The notes beneath the pieces are model-generated. The model did no database searches and had not been told where the DNA came from. It was given only the letters and a program-made list of their open reading frames with translations. Shown here one piece after another: positions 25,699 through 32,294 of a stretch of 64,000 nucleotides of DNA (its first letter is position 1; each line of letters opens with the position of its first letter). The position numbers were made by a program, and so were the translations under genes. This stretch comes from an uncultured Bacilli bacterium (GTDB lineage: Bacteria > Bacillota_I > Bacilli_A > RF39 > UBA660), in contig CAJTZC010000006.1 in NCBI GenBank assembly GCA_910583745.1, positions 1 through 64,000 on the forward strand, given 5' to 3'.

Positions 25699-26607
25699 TT
25701 GAAAGATTTTTTGATAGTATTGAACTTTACAGAAAAACAGATAGGAGTAATTTTAGATTATTGTAGAGAACTCGATTTGAGTTCGAGTCAAATCCGAGAA
25801 GTGAAGAAAGTCATCGAGTTTTTATTAAAATATGGTATTCCTAAAGATATTTTCGTTCGGATGCTTAAGAAAGAGAAAAGAATTTTAACTTTAACCCTAG
25901 ATGAAGTTTTATTGAGAATACAAGATTTAGAAACACTAAAATATGAAAAGAAGGCTATTGTCAGAATATTATGCCCCAATGCAAAAATATTGACAGAACC
26001 TATAGAATATGTGACGCACATTATAGACTTCTTTATGAAAAAGAAAGTGAAAGCAAACATAGCAAGAGGAGTGGTAAGAGCACTTCCTAGCATTTGTGAT
26101 TACACTGCAGAACAATTGAATGCAAAACTCGAGGAGATAGAGGCTCACCGCTTTACAGAAGAGCAGGCTTTAAACGTAATAACCCATTATCCGTTGATTT
26201 TAAAGAAAGCTAAGACATATCTGCCTACGCTCATCGAAGACATAATGAGTCTCGATTTCAGTGAAGCGGAAGCGATAGAGCTCATTGTTCTATCTAGAGT
26301 CGTAATACGAGCACCTCGGCCAGAGGTCATGAGGAAAATTTCCCTTTTGACATCGCTCGGATTGAAAGAAGACCTCTTTCGAGAGCCTTATGCCCTCGTC
26401 CCAGGATTAGAAACAATGCACGCGATAGCAAACTTTCTAATAGGGGAAGGCTATCGAAGTCCAGAGATCCTAAGAAGACACTTTTTTAAAAGCGGTAAAA
26501 AATTTAAGACGACATTCCTCCGTTCCCCACAGGAACTTGTCATAACCTACCGAGTGAGTAAAGAACTCGAAATCGCTAGAAAAATGACACATACAAAACA
26601 AGAATAA
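25699..26607 (+). CDS. mTERF-repeat-like protein, 302 aa
   Basis: TTG start 8 bp after AGGAGGA. Made of consecutive helical units of about 30-35 residues with the pattern LGF..E.I...I...P.LL: FTEEQALNVITHYPLILKKAKTYLP, FSEAEAIELIVLSRVVIRAPRPEV, VKANIARGVVRALPSICDYTAEQL. This resembles mTERF (mitochondrial transcription termination factor) repeats, known mainly from animals and plants, where they form solenoids binding nucleic acid. A resemblance seen by eye, not a proven homology. The next gene has the same pattern and is probably in the same operon. Confidence 0.65.
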   Translation: MKDFLIVLNFTEKQIGVILDYCRELDLSSSQIREVKKVIEFLLKYGIPKDIFVRMLKKEKRILTLTLDEVLLRIQDLETLKYEKKAIVRILCPNAKILTEPIEYVTHIIDFFMKKKVKANIARGVVRALPSICDYTAEQLNAKLEEIEAHRFTEEQALNVITHYPLILKKAKTYLPTLIEDIMSLDFSEAEAIELIVLSRVVIRAPRPEVMRKISLLTSLGLKEDLFREPYALVPGLETMHAIANFLIGEGYRSPEILRRHFFKSGKKFKTTFLRSPQELVITYRVSKELEIARKMTHTKQE

Positions 26608-26634
26608 CATTTCTAAAAAAGAAAGAGGCCTTAT

Positions 26635-27009
26635 ATGGACCGATTAGCAGCATTTTTTAACGAAGAAGAATTGATAGACATCACCTCGTCAAACAGTGAT
26701 ATACAATATTTAGAGACAGAAGAGATAGAGTATATGGTCGATTTATTAATAAAATTGGGTTTTAAACCCGAGGAAGTAAAACAAACGATTTTAGCAAATC
26801 CGTGCTATTTAACGGTCGAACCCGAATCCATTCAAAATCTTGTGAAAACACTTGTTCGTTTAGGTCCTAGGGATGTAAATTCCTATCTCGTAAACGAGCC
26901 GTGGCTTCTCAATATCGATTCCCAAGATTTAATCGAATTTATAAAAGAGAAAGAGAGCAAAGGATACGATAGGGAGAGTGCCTTCGAGATGTTTTTGGCA
27001 AATTTATAA
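26635..27009 (+). CDS. Small mTERF-repeat-like protein, 124 aa
   Basis: Starts 27 bp after the previous gene with AAGAAAGAGG as ribosome binding site. Residues 30-100 show two clear repeat units: VDLLIKLGFKPEEVKQTI followed by LANPCYLTVEPESIQNLV, then KTLVRLGPRDVNSYLVNEPW followed by LLNIDSQDLIEFI. The Leu-Gly-Phe turn and the Pro-x-x-Leu positions match mTERF-type units better than in the larger neighbour. Function unknown; a nucleic-acid-binding role would be inference from the fold. Confidence 0.6.
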   Translation: MDRLAAFFNEEELIDITSSNSDIQYLETEEIEYMVDLLIKLGFKPEEVKQTILANPCYLTVEPESIQNLVKTLVRLGPRDVNSYLVNEPWLLNIDSQDLIEFIKEKESKGYDRESAFEMFLANL

Positions 27010-27042
27010 TGACACATTTCCTTGTCACAGAAGGAAAAAATG

Positions 27043-27062
27043 ACGCTTATAGGCGTTTTTTA
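27043..27062 (+). terminator. Weak terminator before rpsU
   Basis: ACGCT-TATA-GGCGT (27043-27056) followed by TTTTT. Confidence 0.6.
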
Positions 27063-27063
27063 G

Positions 27064-27093
27064 TTGCAAATTGTCGAAATGTAGTGATATAAT
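27064..27093 (+). promoter_or_regulatory. Promoter of rpsU
   Basis: TTGCAA (27064-27069), 18-bp spacer, TATAAT (27088-27093) preceded by TGA. Confidence 0.8.
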
Positions 27094-27124
27094 CATATTA
27101 GTGTGAACGGAAGGAGGGATTTTG

Positions 27125-27313
27125 ATGACAAAAGTAGTGGTAAATAAGGGCGACGTAGATGGTGCATTGAGAAAATTTAAAGTTAAAGTTGCTCGTAGTG
27201 GTGTCCCTTCTGAATTAAAGAAACACAAGTGCTATACTAAGCCAGGTGTGAAAAGACGTGAAGAGAAGAAAGAGCAAATTAGAAATGCTCGCAAGAGAAA
27301 GAGAAGAGACTAA
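27125..27313 (+). CDS. rpsU: 30S ribosomal protein S21
   Basis: 62 aa from ATG 27125; the TTG just before (27122) would lie closer to the GGAAGGAGGGA ribosome binding site. Typical S21: GDVDGALRKFKVKVARSG, then KPGVKRREEKKE and a basic KRKRRD tail. It binds the small subunit near the anti-Shine-Dalgarno end of 16S rRNA. Own promoter (27064-27093); the transcript runs through a 36-bp tandem repeat to a terminator at 27440-27469. Confidence 0.95.
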   Translation: MTKVVVNKGDVDGALRKFKVKVARSGVPSELKKHKCYTKPGVKRREEKKEQIRNARKRKRRD

Positions 27314-27365
27314 CAGTTGACTTTTCTCCTAGTGTAAGGGCATAGGGATTATGCTCTTAAAAAAG

Positions 27366-27437
27366 CGGTGTACCCAGCCAAAAATAGGGAGTCGAAAAAG
27401 TCGGTGTACCCAGCCGTAAGTTGGGAGTTGAAAAAGT
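27366..27437 (+). repeat. Two abutting 36-bp direct repeats downstream of rpsU
   Basis: Units 27366-27401 and 27402-27437 share CGGTGTACCCAGCC at the start and GGGAGT.GAAAAAGT at the end, differing in the loop. Each can fold with CCCA pairing to TGGG (unit 2) or CCC to GGG (unit 1). They sit between rpsU and its terminator and may be a transcribed structural element or a dispersed genomic repeat. Confidence 0.85.
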
Positions 27438-27439
27438 GG

Positions 27440-27469
27440 ACTAGAGAACTTACTCTAGTTTTTATTTTT
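27440..27469 (+). terminator. Terminator of rpsU
   Basis: ACTAGAG (27440-27446) with CTCTAGT (27453-27459), then TTTTATTTTTG. Confidence 0.85.
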
Positions 27470-27561
27470 GCTACAATAATAAAAGCAAAGTCGCATACCA
27501 CATCGATAAAACTCTACAAATTTTTTAAAAATAAACAGCAATGCAAAGAATACACCAATAA

Positions 27562-27588
27562 AAAAGTGTCAGTTTAGCTGGCACTTTT
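27562..27588. terminator. Terminator of the minus-strand 98-aa gene
   Basis: AAAAGTGTCAG (27562-27572) with CTGGCACTTTT (27578-27588, one wobble); symmetric A/T flanks allow use on either strand. Confidence 0.75.
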
Positions 27589-27589
27589 A

Positions 27590-27886
27590 TCATGCTAATT
27601 CGATATCATAAATCTCTCTAATCGGAATCAACTTTTGATTTTTAGTGACGAGATTATTATTGGTCTTTCCGATGATAGTATATTTCTCTTCGTTTCTCTC
27701 GAATGTGATGATACAATCTATAGAGTAGAGAGTCGTATCACTCTTAAAAATCTTATCTATCTTATCCATAACCTGCGATGCATCTCGCGTCTTCTTCTCA
27801 TCTTCCAACTTTCCATAACTATAACTGCGGTTGTTGTGAAGACTCCTATCGATTGGATTAGCAAAAACTTTAGGCAAATCTTTCAA
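27590..27886 (-). CDS. Hypothetical 98-aa protein
   Basis: Not recognised. TTG start with GGGAGG (27901-27896) as ribosome binding site on the minus strand. A charged N-terminal half (KLEDEKKTRDASQVMDKIDKIF) and a beta-rich C-terminal half (SIDCIITFERNEEKYTIIGK) that could be a small regulatory domain. It is divergent from the FtsW/RodA gene and ends in a terminator at 27588-27562, which supports it as a real gene. Confidence 0.65.
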   Translation of the reverse strand: MKDLPKVFANPIDRSLHNNRSYSYGKLEDEKKTRDASQVMDKIDKIFKSDTTLYSIDCIITFERNEEKYTIIGKTNNNLVTKNQKLIPIREIYDIELA

Positions 27887-27937
27887 TTTATTATTCCTCC
27901 CTATAATAAATATATTAAATTTGCCAATAATAAGAAT

Positions 27938-29032
27938 ATGAAAAACAAGTGTTTAAGAAAAAATATAGCATTTTTGTTGCCACTTTTTATCCTTTTATCG
28001 ATAAGTCTTTTAGACATGTATGGTGCGTCGTTCATAAGTGGTCTCTACAGCAGAAACCTTACGAGACAGTTTCTATGGATTGTGATAGGCTTCGCCATAC
28101 TCTATACGACCTATAAAATCGATTTGAGCTTTCTCTTAAAGTGGAGTGGTCTTTTCTATATCCTAGGTGTACTCTCTCTCATTTTGGTCTTATTCTTCGG
28201 CAAGAACATCAATGGGGCGACCTCCTGGTTTCGGATAGGACCATTTTCGTTCCAACCGAGCGAACTTTTCAAATTCTTTTACATCTTGTACCTGTCAAAA
28301 GTCATCGGTGACTCGAGAAAGGGTGGAGCTGTCCTCGCCATTAAGATTATCCTTCTCACATTCGTCCCATGCATTCTCATCTTCCTAGAACCCGACACAG
28401 GTGTCGTCTTGATGTACTTGCTCATGATGTTCGGCCTTTTGACCTCGAGCAAAGTGCCCAAAAAATACATCGTTCTCCTCATCGCGACGGGAATCGCGTT
28501 CATAGGGGGCTTTTTCGTACTCTACTTTTTAAACGGCGACCTCTTCTTAAAACTCTTCGGAACGAGTTTCTTCTATAGGATAGATAGACTATTGAGCTTC
28601 AAAGATGCGTCCTCTTACCAGATAAGCAATGCCCTCATCGGCATCGGCTCGAGTGGACTCCTCGGCATGGGCCTTACCTCCTCAAAAATATACATTCCAG
28701 AAGCGACGACCGATTTCGTATTCGATTTGACGATATGCAACTTTGGACTTCTGGCAGGAGTGCTCGTCATCCTCATCTATGCGGTCCTTCTAGGACTCAT
28801 CTATAGAGAAATTCACCGTTCAAAGAAGAGACTCCATCGATGCATCCTCTCTGGCATCTTCTACATGATGCTTTTCCAAGTCGGGGAGCACATACTCATG
28901 AACCTCGGATTGACACCCATCACGGGAATAACATTGCCATTTTTATCCTACGGTGGTTCGAGTCTTATCAGCTACTTCATGCTCTTTGCTCTCATCATGA
29001 AAATAACTACTAATAATAGTAGTTATAGCTAG
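27938..29032 (+). CDS. FtsW/RodA/SpoVE family glycosyltransferase
   Basis: 364 aa from the ATG at 27938; the open frame continues upstream, but that part is antisense to the neighbouring gene. About ten membrane segments. SEDS family marks: FSFQPSELFKFFYIL, LIFLEPDTGVVLMY with the essential Asp, GIGSSGLLGMGL, PEATTDFVFDL and GLTPITGITLPFLSYGGSSL. SEDS proteins polymerise peptidoglycan glycan strands with a partner PBP. Whether it is RodA, FtsW or SpoVE is not decided by the sequence. Its last 23 bp overlap the end of a convergent gene. Confidence 0.92.
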   Translation: MKNKCLRKNIAFLLPLFILLSISLLDMYGASFISGLYSRNLTRQFLWIVIGFAILYTTYKIDLSFLLKWSGLFYILGVLSLILVLFFGKNINGATSWFRIGPFSFQPSELFKFFYILYLSKVIGDSRKGGAVLAIKIILLTFVPCILIFLEPDTGVVLMYLLMMFGLLTSSKVPKKYIVLLIATGIAFIGGFFVLYFLNGDLFLKLFGTSFFYRIDRLLSFKDASSYQISNALIGIGSSGLLGMGLTSSKIYIPEATTDFVFDLTICNFGLLAGVLVILIYAVLLGLIYREIHRSKKRLHRCILSGIFYMMLFQVGEHILMNLGLTPITGITLPFLSYGGSSLISYFMLFALIMKITTNNSSYS

Positions 29033-29243
29033 ATCCCCCGTAGCTGTATCCGCTACCATAAGGCATCGGTCTTGGAGGATACGGATAAGGGTAGGGATAA
29101 GGTTGAGCCGGTTGATTGACGTATACAGGTCTCGGTCTAGAGAGTCCTACGACAGCCGCACCGCCTAATCCTCCTAGTAAAAATGGAACCCAAAAATAGC
29201 GGTCGCCATCTCTTACTAGATAATAGTCATAATTATCTTTCAT
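29010..29243 (-). CDS. Small Tyr/Pro-rich protein, 77 aa
   Basis: ATG at 29243 with GAGGAGT upstream (29259-29253); a longer frame to 29432 is antisense to the phosphoesterase gene and rejected. Acidic/aromatic head (MKDNYDYYLVRDGDRYFW), one hydrophobic segment (VPFLLGGLGGAAVVGL) and a tail of YPYPYP, GSGYSYGG and NYYY. Such tails occur in spore-surface and other cross-linkable proteins; a coat-like role is a guess. Its 3' end overlaps ftsW/rodA on the opposite strand within a 10-bp hairpin (29002-29025). Confidence 0.75.
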   Translation of the reverse strand: MKDNYDYYLVRDGDRYFWVPFLLGGLGGAAVVGLSRPRPVYVNQPAQPYPYPYPYPPRPMPYGSGYSYGGSSYNYYY

Positions 29244-29289
29244 AAAAAATACACTCCTCAATATAGAATATGAAAGAGTGCAACATTTG

Positions 29290-30195
29290 CTAGTCGGTAT
29301 AGAGACGAAATACAGAGAAAGAGGCTTTATCAAAAAGACGAACCTTATATTTAGAAGTCCCGAGACCACTCGATACGTAGAGCTCCATCTTTCCCAATCG
29401 ATAACTTTCGTCGTAATAATGAGAAGCGCCATCGATGTTGTAATAATCCTTAATATAAGGGATGTTGAGTTCGCTGTTGTGCGAATGACCCGAGAGCATC
29501 AAAGAGATGTTGTATTCGTCGACCAACTTTGCCGTATCGGGTTCGTGTGCCAACAAGATGCGATACGTCGCCATATATGTCGTATCCTCTTCGAGGCTAG
29601 GGTAGGAAAACGTCGTCGTGTAGTCTTGCAATCCTGCCCGGAGCGAATCTAATCCATACAACACGATGGGTGTAAGCCCTTTGTAGTAGATGAGTTCATA
29701 TCCATTCGAGAGGTCTTTAAACCCTGCATCCCCCATGATTTCCTCATAGACGCCACTGTAGACATCGTCGTCCCCACGCACAGAATACTTTCCGATTAAA
29801 GGGTCAATCTTAGAGAGAGCCTTTATCGTATCCTGTTTCTCTTTATCCGACAGTTTGTAGCTGTTCGAGACGATATCGCCAGTAAAGACGACGATGTCCG
29901 GATTGGCCTCGTTGATGGACTCGACCAATTTCTCGAGGTCGCTTACGAAGAACGTCGAACCGAGCTCCAAATCGCTGAACTGCACAATCGAAAACCCATC
30001 AAAACTGGCAGGAATCGACTCATTCACGATATTATATTCTCGAACCTTGAACCCTCGCGTCCCGATGTACCTCGCGTAGATATACACGAGCCCCACAGTC
30101 AAAATAAACACTATAAAATAAGATACGAGAGACCTTCTCGACTTTTCGTCTTCGTGTCTCTTTACTCTCGTCATTTTTTCCTTCTTTTTATTCAT
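29290..30195 (-). CDS. Membrane-anchored metallophosphoesterase with altered metal-binding motifs
   Basis: 301 aa from ATG 30195 (AGGTGA overlapping the upstream stop). One membrane anchor (about residues 25-42), then a calcineurin-like fold of the YkuE type. Expected motifs and what is seen: SDxH reads SDLE (D75, E77), GD is kept (TGDIVS, D107), GNH(D/E) reads GDDD (141-144), a late His is kept (LLAHEP), and GHxH is kept (SGHSH). Two histidine/asparagine positions have thus become acidic, so the enzyme may use other metals or be inactive. Co-transcribed with a CPBP protease. Confidence 0.8.
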   Translation of the reverse strand: MNKKKEKMTRVKRHEDEKSRRSLVSYFIVFILTVGLVYIYARYIGTRGFKVREYNIVNESIPASFDGFSIVQFSDLELGSTFFVSDLEKLVESINEANPDIVVFTGDIVSNSYKLSDKEKQDTIKALSKIDPLIGKYSVRGDDDVYSGVYEEIMGDAGFKDLSNGYELIYYKGLTPIVLYGLDSLRAGLQDYTTTFSYPSLEEDTTYMATYRILLAHEPDTAKLVDEYNISLMLSGHSHNSELNIPYIKDYYNIDGASHYYDESYRLGKMELYVSSGLGTSKYKVRLFDKASFSVFRLYTD

Positions 30196-30204
30196 AAAAT
30201 TCAC

Positions 30205-30870
30205 CTAGATTCCAAACAAAATTGCCACAACCGCGAGAGTGTTATTCGCCATATGGACGAGCATACTCGAATAGATGTTATCCGTTTCATAATAGGCCTG
30301 AGCAAACATGATACCCAAGATGCTATACGGAATGAGGTGCACCGCCATCATCCAGTTCAATTCACCGACAACGACGTGCATGGCTCCAAAAAATATTCCC
30401 GTCCCTAAGATAAAACTCCATTTCCTTTTAAAGAGAGGCCTGAAATTCAACCTGTAGAGTAACTCCTCAGTTATAGGCGCCAGAATACACGTGTAGACGA
30501 TGGAAAAAAGGGGCATCTCCTCCAATAAGCTTCGATTCATCTCTTCATTGGGAGGCAACTCATTCAATACAAAGGCATCGATGAAAAGATTGACGAGTAC
30601 CATGATGACTGTCCACATAATCCAACACTTAAAACAAGTCTTTAAGTGTTTTTTCGTATTGTTTTTAAAGTCTTTACCTTGCCCTTTAAGCTTTCCTCTC
30701 ATTACGAAGAGAAGACATCCTAAAGAGAGAAGGGCAACGATAATCATGAGCCAGCTCTTTCCAATAATTTTATTAAGTTTCAAAATAATAAAGACATCTT
30801 GCAAAAGCGTAAACGCCATATAGTACAAAAGGATTGTCAAAAAAGACTTGAGAATATTCCCTCTATTCAT
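30205..30870 (-). CDS. CPBP (Abi/CAAX-type) intramembrane metalloprotease
   Basis: 221 aa, six to eight membrane segments. Motifs APITEELLYRLNFRPLF (EExxxR), FFGAMHVV (FxxxH) and LVHMANNTLA (HxxxN/B) form the family's active site. Bacterial CPBP proteins process membrane proteins or give self-immunity to bacteriocins; the target here is unknown. It precedes the phosphoesterase gene with 9 bp between stop and start, and is divergent from the Tad-like locus. Confidence 0.88.
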   Translation of the reverse strand: MNRGNILKSFLTILLYYMAFTLLQDVFIILKLNKIIGKSWLMIIVALLSLGCLLFVMRGKLKGQGKDFKNNTKKHLKTCFKCWIMWTVIMVLVNLFIDAFVLNELPPNEEMNRSLLEEMPLFSIVYTCILAPITEELLYRLNFRPLFKRKWSFILGTGIFFGAMHVVVGELNWMMAVHLIPYSILGIMFAQAYYETDNIYSSMLVHMANNTLAVVAILFGI

Positions 30871-30935
30871 CGATTATCACCTGATAACATTTTAACACAA
30901 ACTTCTCTTTTTTTCTTTAAAAAATGAAATGGTTA

Positions 30936-30944
30936 TGTTATAAT
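30936..30944 (+). promoter_or_regulatory. Extended -10 of the Tad-like operon
   Basis: TGTTATAAT (30936-30944) lies 22 bp before the first ATG; no clear -35 is seen, so an activator may be needed. Confidence 0.55.
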
Positions 30945-30966
30945 TGTTTTTAGAGTAGGTGACAAG

Positions 30967-31719
30967 ATGACAAAATATGTAAAGTATTTACTTATGACGG
31001 TCTGTTTTTTATGTATAGGTATACTCGAAGCGAACGCAGAAACGGCTTGTCCATCCTCAGTAAAAAAGGAATTATCTCAAGTCGCGGCTCATATTAAAGT
31101 GAATTATGAAATTTTAGACAAGAGCGAGACGAAAGATTTAGAAATCGACGGAGTGAAAACGACGTATAAAGTACCAAACTATGCATTCGTCGTATCTATA
31201 TACAATCTGACGAAAGATTTCTATGCGAAAGTACAGACAAATTCTACCGACACGTTGACCAGCAAATCCTTAAATGTATATTACGATGAGACGGTGGAGG
31301 GAATCTATTCTCTATATGACTACAACATTGGAGACATCTACAACTATACGATTACGATTTATTCGACGAATCCCGACTGTGAGAACAAAGTGTTTAGAAC
31401 TTTCAGAATAACAAAGCCTAAGTATAATGCCTACAGCGAATACACGTATTGCCAAAACAGTTCGAATTACTACTGCCAACGATTCGTCAATATGGATTTA
31501 AAAATCAACTCGACAGCTGAATTTTTAAGTAAAATAGAAGCAAACAACGAAAAAAACAATCCGAACAAAGGATATATGGATGTGAAAGAAGAGATTGTGA
31601 CGACGATTAAGAAAAACTGGCTTATCTACCTCTTAATCTTTGTTTCCATTGCAATTCTGATAACAGGTATAATTATATATATGAAAAAACGTCATAAGAA
31701 AAAAGGATGGAAGATATGA
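30967..31719 (+). CDS. Secreted single-pass protein, first gene of the Tad-like locus
   Basis: 250 aa. A signal peptide ending near ANAET (residue 24), an extracellular beta-rich domain (about 25-210) with five cysteines, and a C-terminal membrane segment (WLIYLLIFVSIAILITGIIIY) with a basic tail: type I topology. Family not recognised. The next gene starts within its stop codon (ATGA) and has the same layout, so the pair may be structural or anchoring components of the pilus system. Confidence 0.8.
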   Translation: MTKYVKYLLMTVCFLCIGILEANAETACPSSVKKELSQVAAHIKVNYEILDKSETKDLEIDGVKTTYKVPNYAFVVSIYNLTKDFYAKVQTNSTDTLTSKSLNVYYDETVEGIYSLYDYNIGDIYNYTITIYSTNPDCENKVFRTFRITKPKYNAYSEYTYCQNSSNYYCQRFVNMDLKINSTAEFLSKIEANNEKNNPNKGYMDVKEEIVTTIKKNWLIYLLIFVSIAILITGIIIYMKKRHKKKGWKI

Positions 31720-32294
31720 AAAAGTGGATTTTGGCACTAATAATGCTGTTCATATCTATCGAAGTAAACGCATGGGCAGGGAAAGAATGTTCTCCTCTTC
31801 AAATAGACGAAGGGAAGACGCTTCTTCAAGATGTCTCTTACACTTTAGAATATGCGGACAACTACACCGATATGGGCGGCAACTTTGCAGAAGGTTACAT
31901 GAGATTTAAATTCACAAATCTCCCCTCAGGTTATTTTGCTATCATAAGCACGAAAGATGGTGACTTTTACTTCGAACAAAATGGGCAATTTGCTCATATT
32001 CCTGGAGGAGTACAAAAGATGAGTTTTTACTCGACTGTATGTGATTCTGTCATCAAATCTTTAGAATTTAAAGTACCTCATTACAAATTGTACTGTGGAA
32101 AAGACACCATTAAGTGCGAAGAAAACCCGTTTTTTGATGGGACATACGAAAATATTCCGAGCAATCAAAATGGAAAATTGAAAAGTAAGTTGAGCATTGC
32201 TTTAACGGTCATTTTAATAATTCTAGTATTGATTATAGTGACTTTCATCATATTGACGATTAAAAGGAGGAAAAATCGTGCAAAAGAATTTTAA
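31716..32294 (+). CDS. Secreted single-pass protein, second gene of the Tad-like locus
   Basis: 192 aa from the ATG at 31716 that overlaps the previous stop; this gives a proper signal peptide (MKKWILALIMLFISIEVNA). An extracellular domain with four cysteines follows, then a C-terminal membrane segment (about residues 158-184) and a KRRKNRAK stop-transfer tail. Not recognised, but the same topology as its neighbour. Its last bases overlap the start of the 1229-aa gene by 17 bp. Confidence 0.8.
   Translation: MKKWILALIMLFISIEVNAWAGKECSPLQIDEGKTLLQDVSYTLEYADNYTDMGGNFAEGYMRFKFTNLPSGYFAIISTKDGDFYFEQNGQFAHIPGGVQKMSFYSTVCDSVIKSLEFKVPHYKLYCGKDTIKCEENPFFDGTYENIPSNQNGKLKSKLSIALTVILIILVLIIVTFIILTIKRRKNRAKEF

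Noticed and set aside
27368..27577. Open frame across the 36-bp tandem repeat with two VYPA..ELKK units.
   Set aside because: No ribosome binding site, and it runs through the rpsU terminator hairpin. The repeat in the protein only reflects the DNA repeat length being a multiple of three.
27635..27937. N-terminal extension of the FtsW/RodA protein.
   Set aside because: The extra region is antisense to the 98-aa gene, has no membrane pattern typical of the family, and the ATG at 27938 gives a normal start for the first helix.
29010..29432. 140-codon version of the Tyr/Pro-rich protein.
   Set aside because: The first 63 codons are antisense to the phosphoesterase C-terminus; the ATG at 29243 has a GAGGAG ribosome binding site.
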